A stretch of DNA of 5,025 nucleotides. Source: Bacillota bacterium (GTDB lineage Bacteria > Armatimonadota > Hebobacteria > Hebobacterales > Hebobacteraceae). Under the pieces are notes generated by a model, which made no database searches, was not told the origin of the DNA, and saw nothing but the letters and a program-made list of their open reading frames with translations. Position numbers and translations under genes: made by a program. Below are positions 5,025 through 5,025 of the stretch, in pieces. The stretch's first letter is position 1. Each line of letters begins with the position of its first letter. The DNA is taken from contig JAUVSA010000169.1 of assembly GCA_030597345.1 (NCBI GenBank), positions 1-5,025 of the forward strand, in the 5' to 3' direction.

Positions 5025-5025
5025 C

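Overview
This is a GC-rich bacterial window (roughly 60-65% GC by eye) with strong G/C preference at third codon positions. It carries a eukaryotic-type (Hanks) Ser/Thr kinase, an FHA-GAF histidine kinase and a secreted papain-family protease. That mix is typical of signalling-rich soil or sediment lineages such as Acidobacteriota, Myxococcota, Planctomycetota or Armatimonadota. Nothing here fixes the phylum, and there is no rRNA, tRNA, CRISPR array or transposase.

Layout. Bases 1-726 (+) are the 3' part of a Ser/Thr protein kinase gene whose start lies outside the window; its product ends in a four-cysteine zinc ribbon and a basic tail. After a 43-bp gap, a cytosolic FHA-GAF-HisKA-HATPase histidine kinase runs the other way (770-2362, -). 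It has a good sigma-70-type promoter and a ribosome binding site that place its start at an internal ATG, not at the more distal GTG. A divergent intergenic region (2363-2646) contains that promoter and an imperfect hairpin. Next come two co-oriented genes for exported proteins. The first (2647-3054, +) is a small protein that resembles the chagasin family (I42) of cysteine-protease inhibitors. The second (3135-4358, +) is a C1A papain-like cysteine peptidase with an intact catalytic set, closed by a perfect 11-bp GC-rich hairpin. The right end has an unrecognised small ORF (4527-4841, +), a stable hairpin with a UCCG loop (4882-4903), and possibly the 3' end of a minus-strand gene running off the window.

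How the genes may work together. The left half looks like a signalling island in which a Ser/Thr kinase lies tail-to-tail with a histidine kinase carrying an FHA (phosphothreonine-recognition) domain. This suggests, but does not prove, crosstalk between Hanks-type and two-component phosphorylation. The right half looks like a protease and inhibitor cassette: the putative inhibitor is made first and exported by the same route as the C1A protease encoded 80 bp downstream. The inhibitor assignment rests on fold-level pattern similarity plus context, because the classic chagasin inhibitory loops are not conserved. This pair is the most interesting item in the window.
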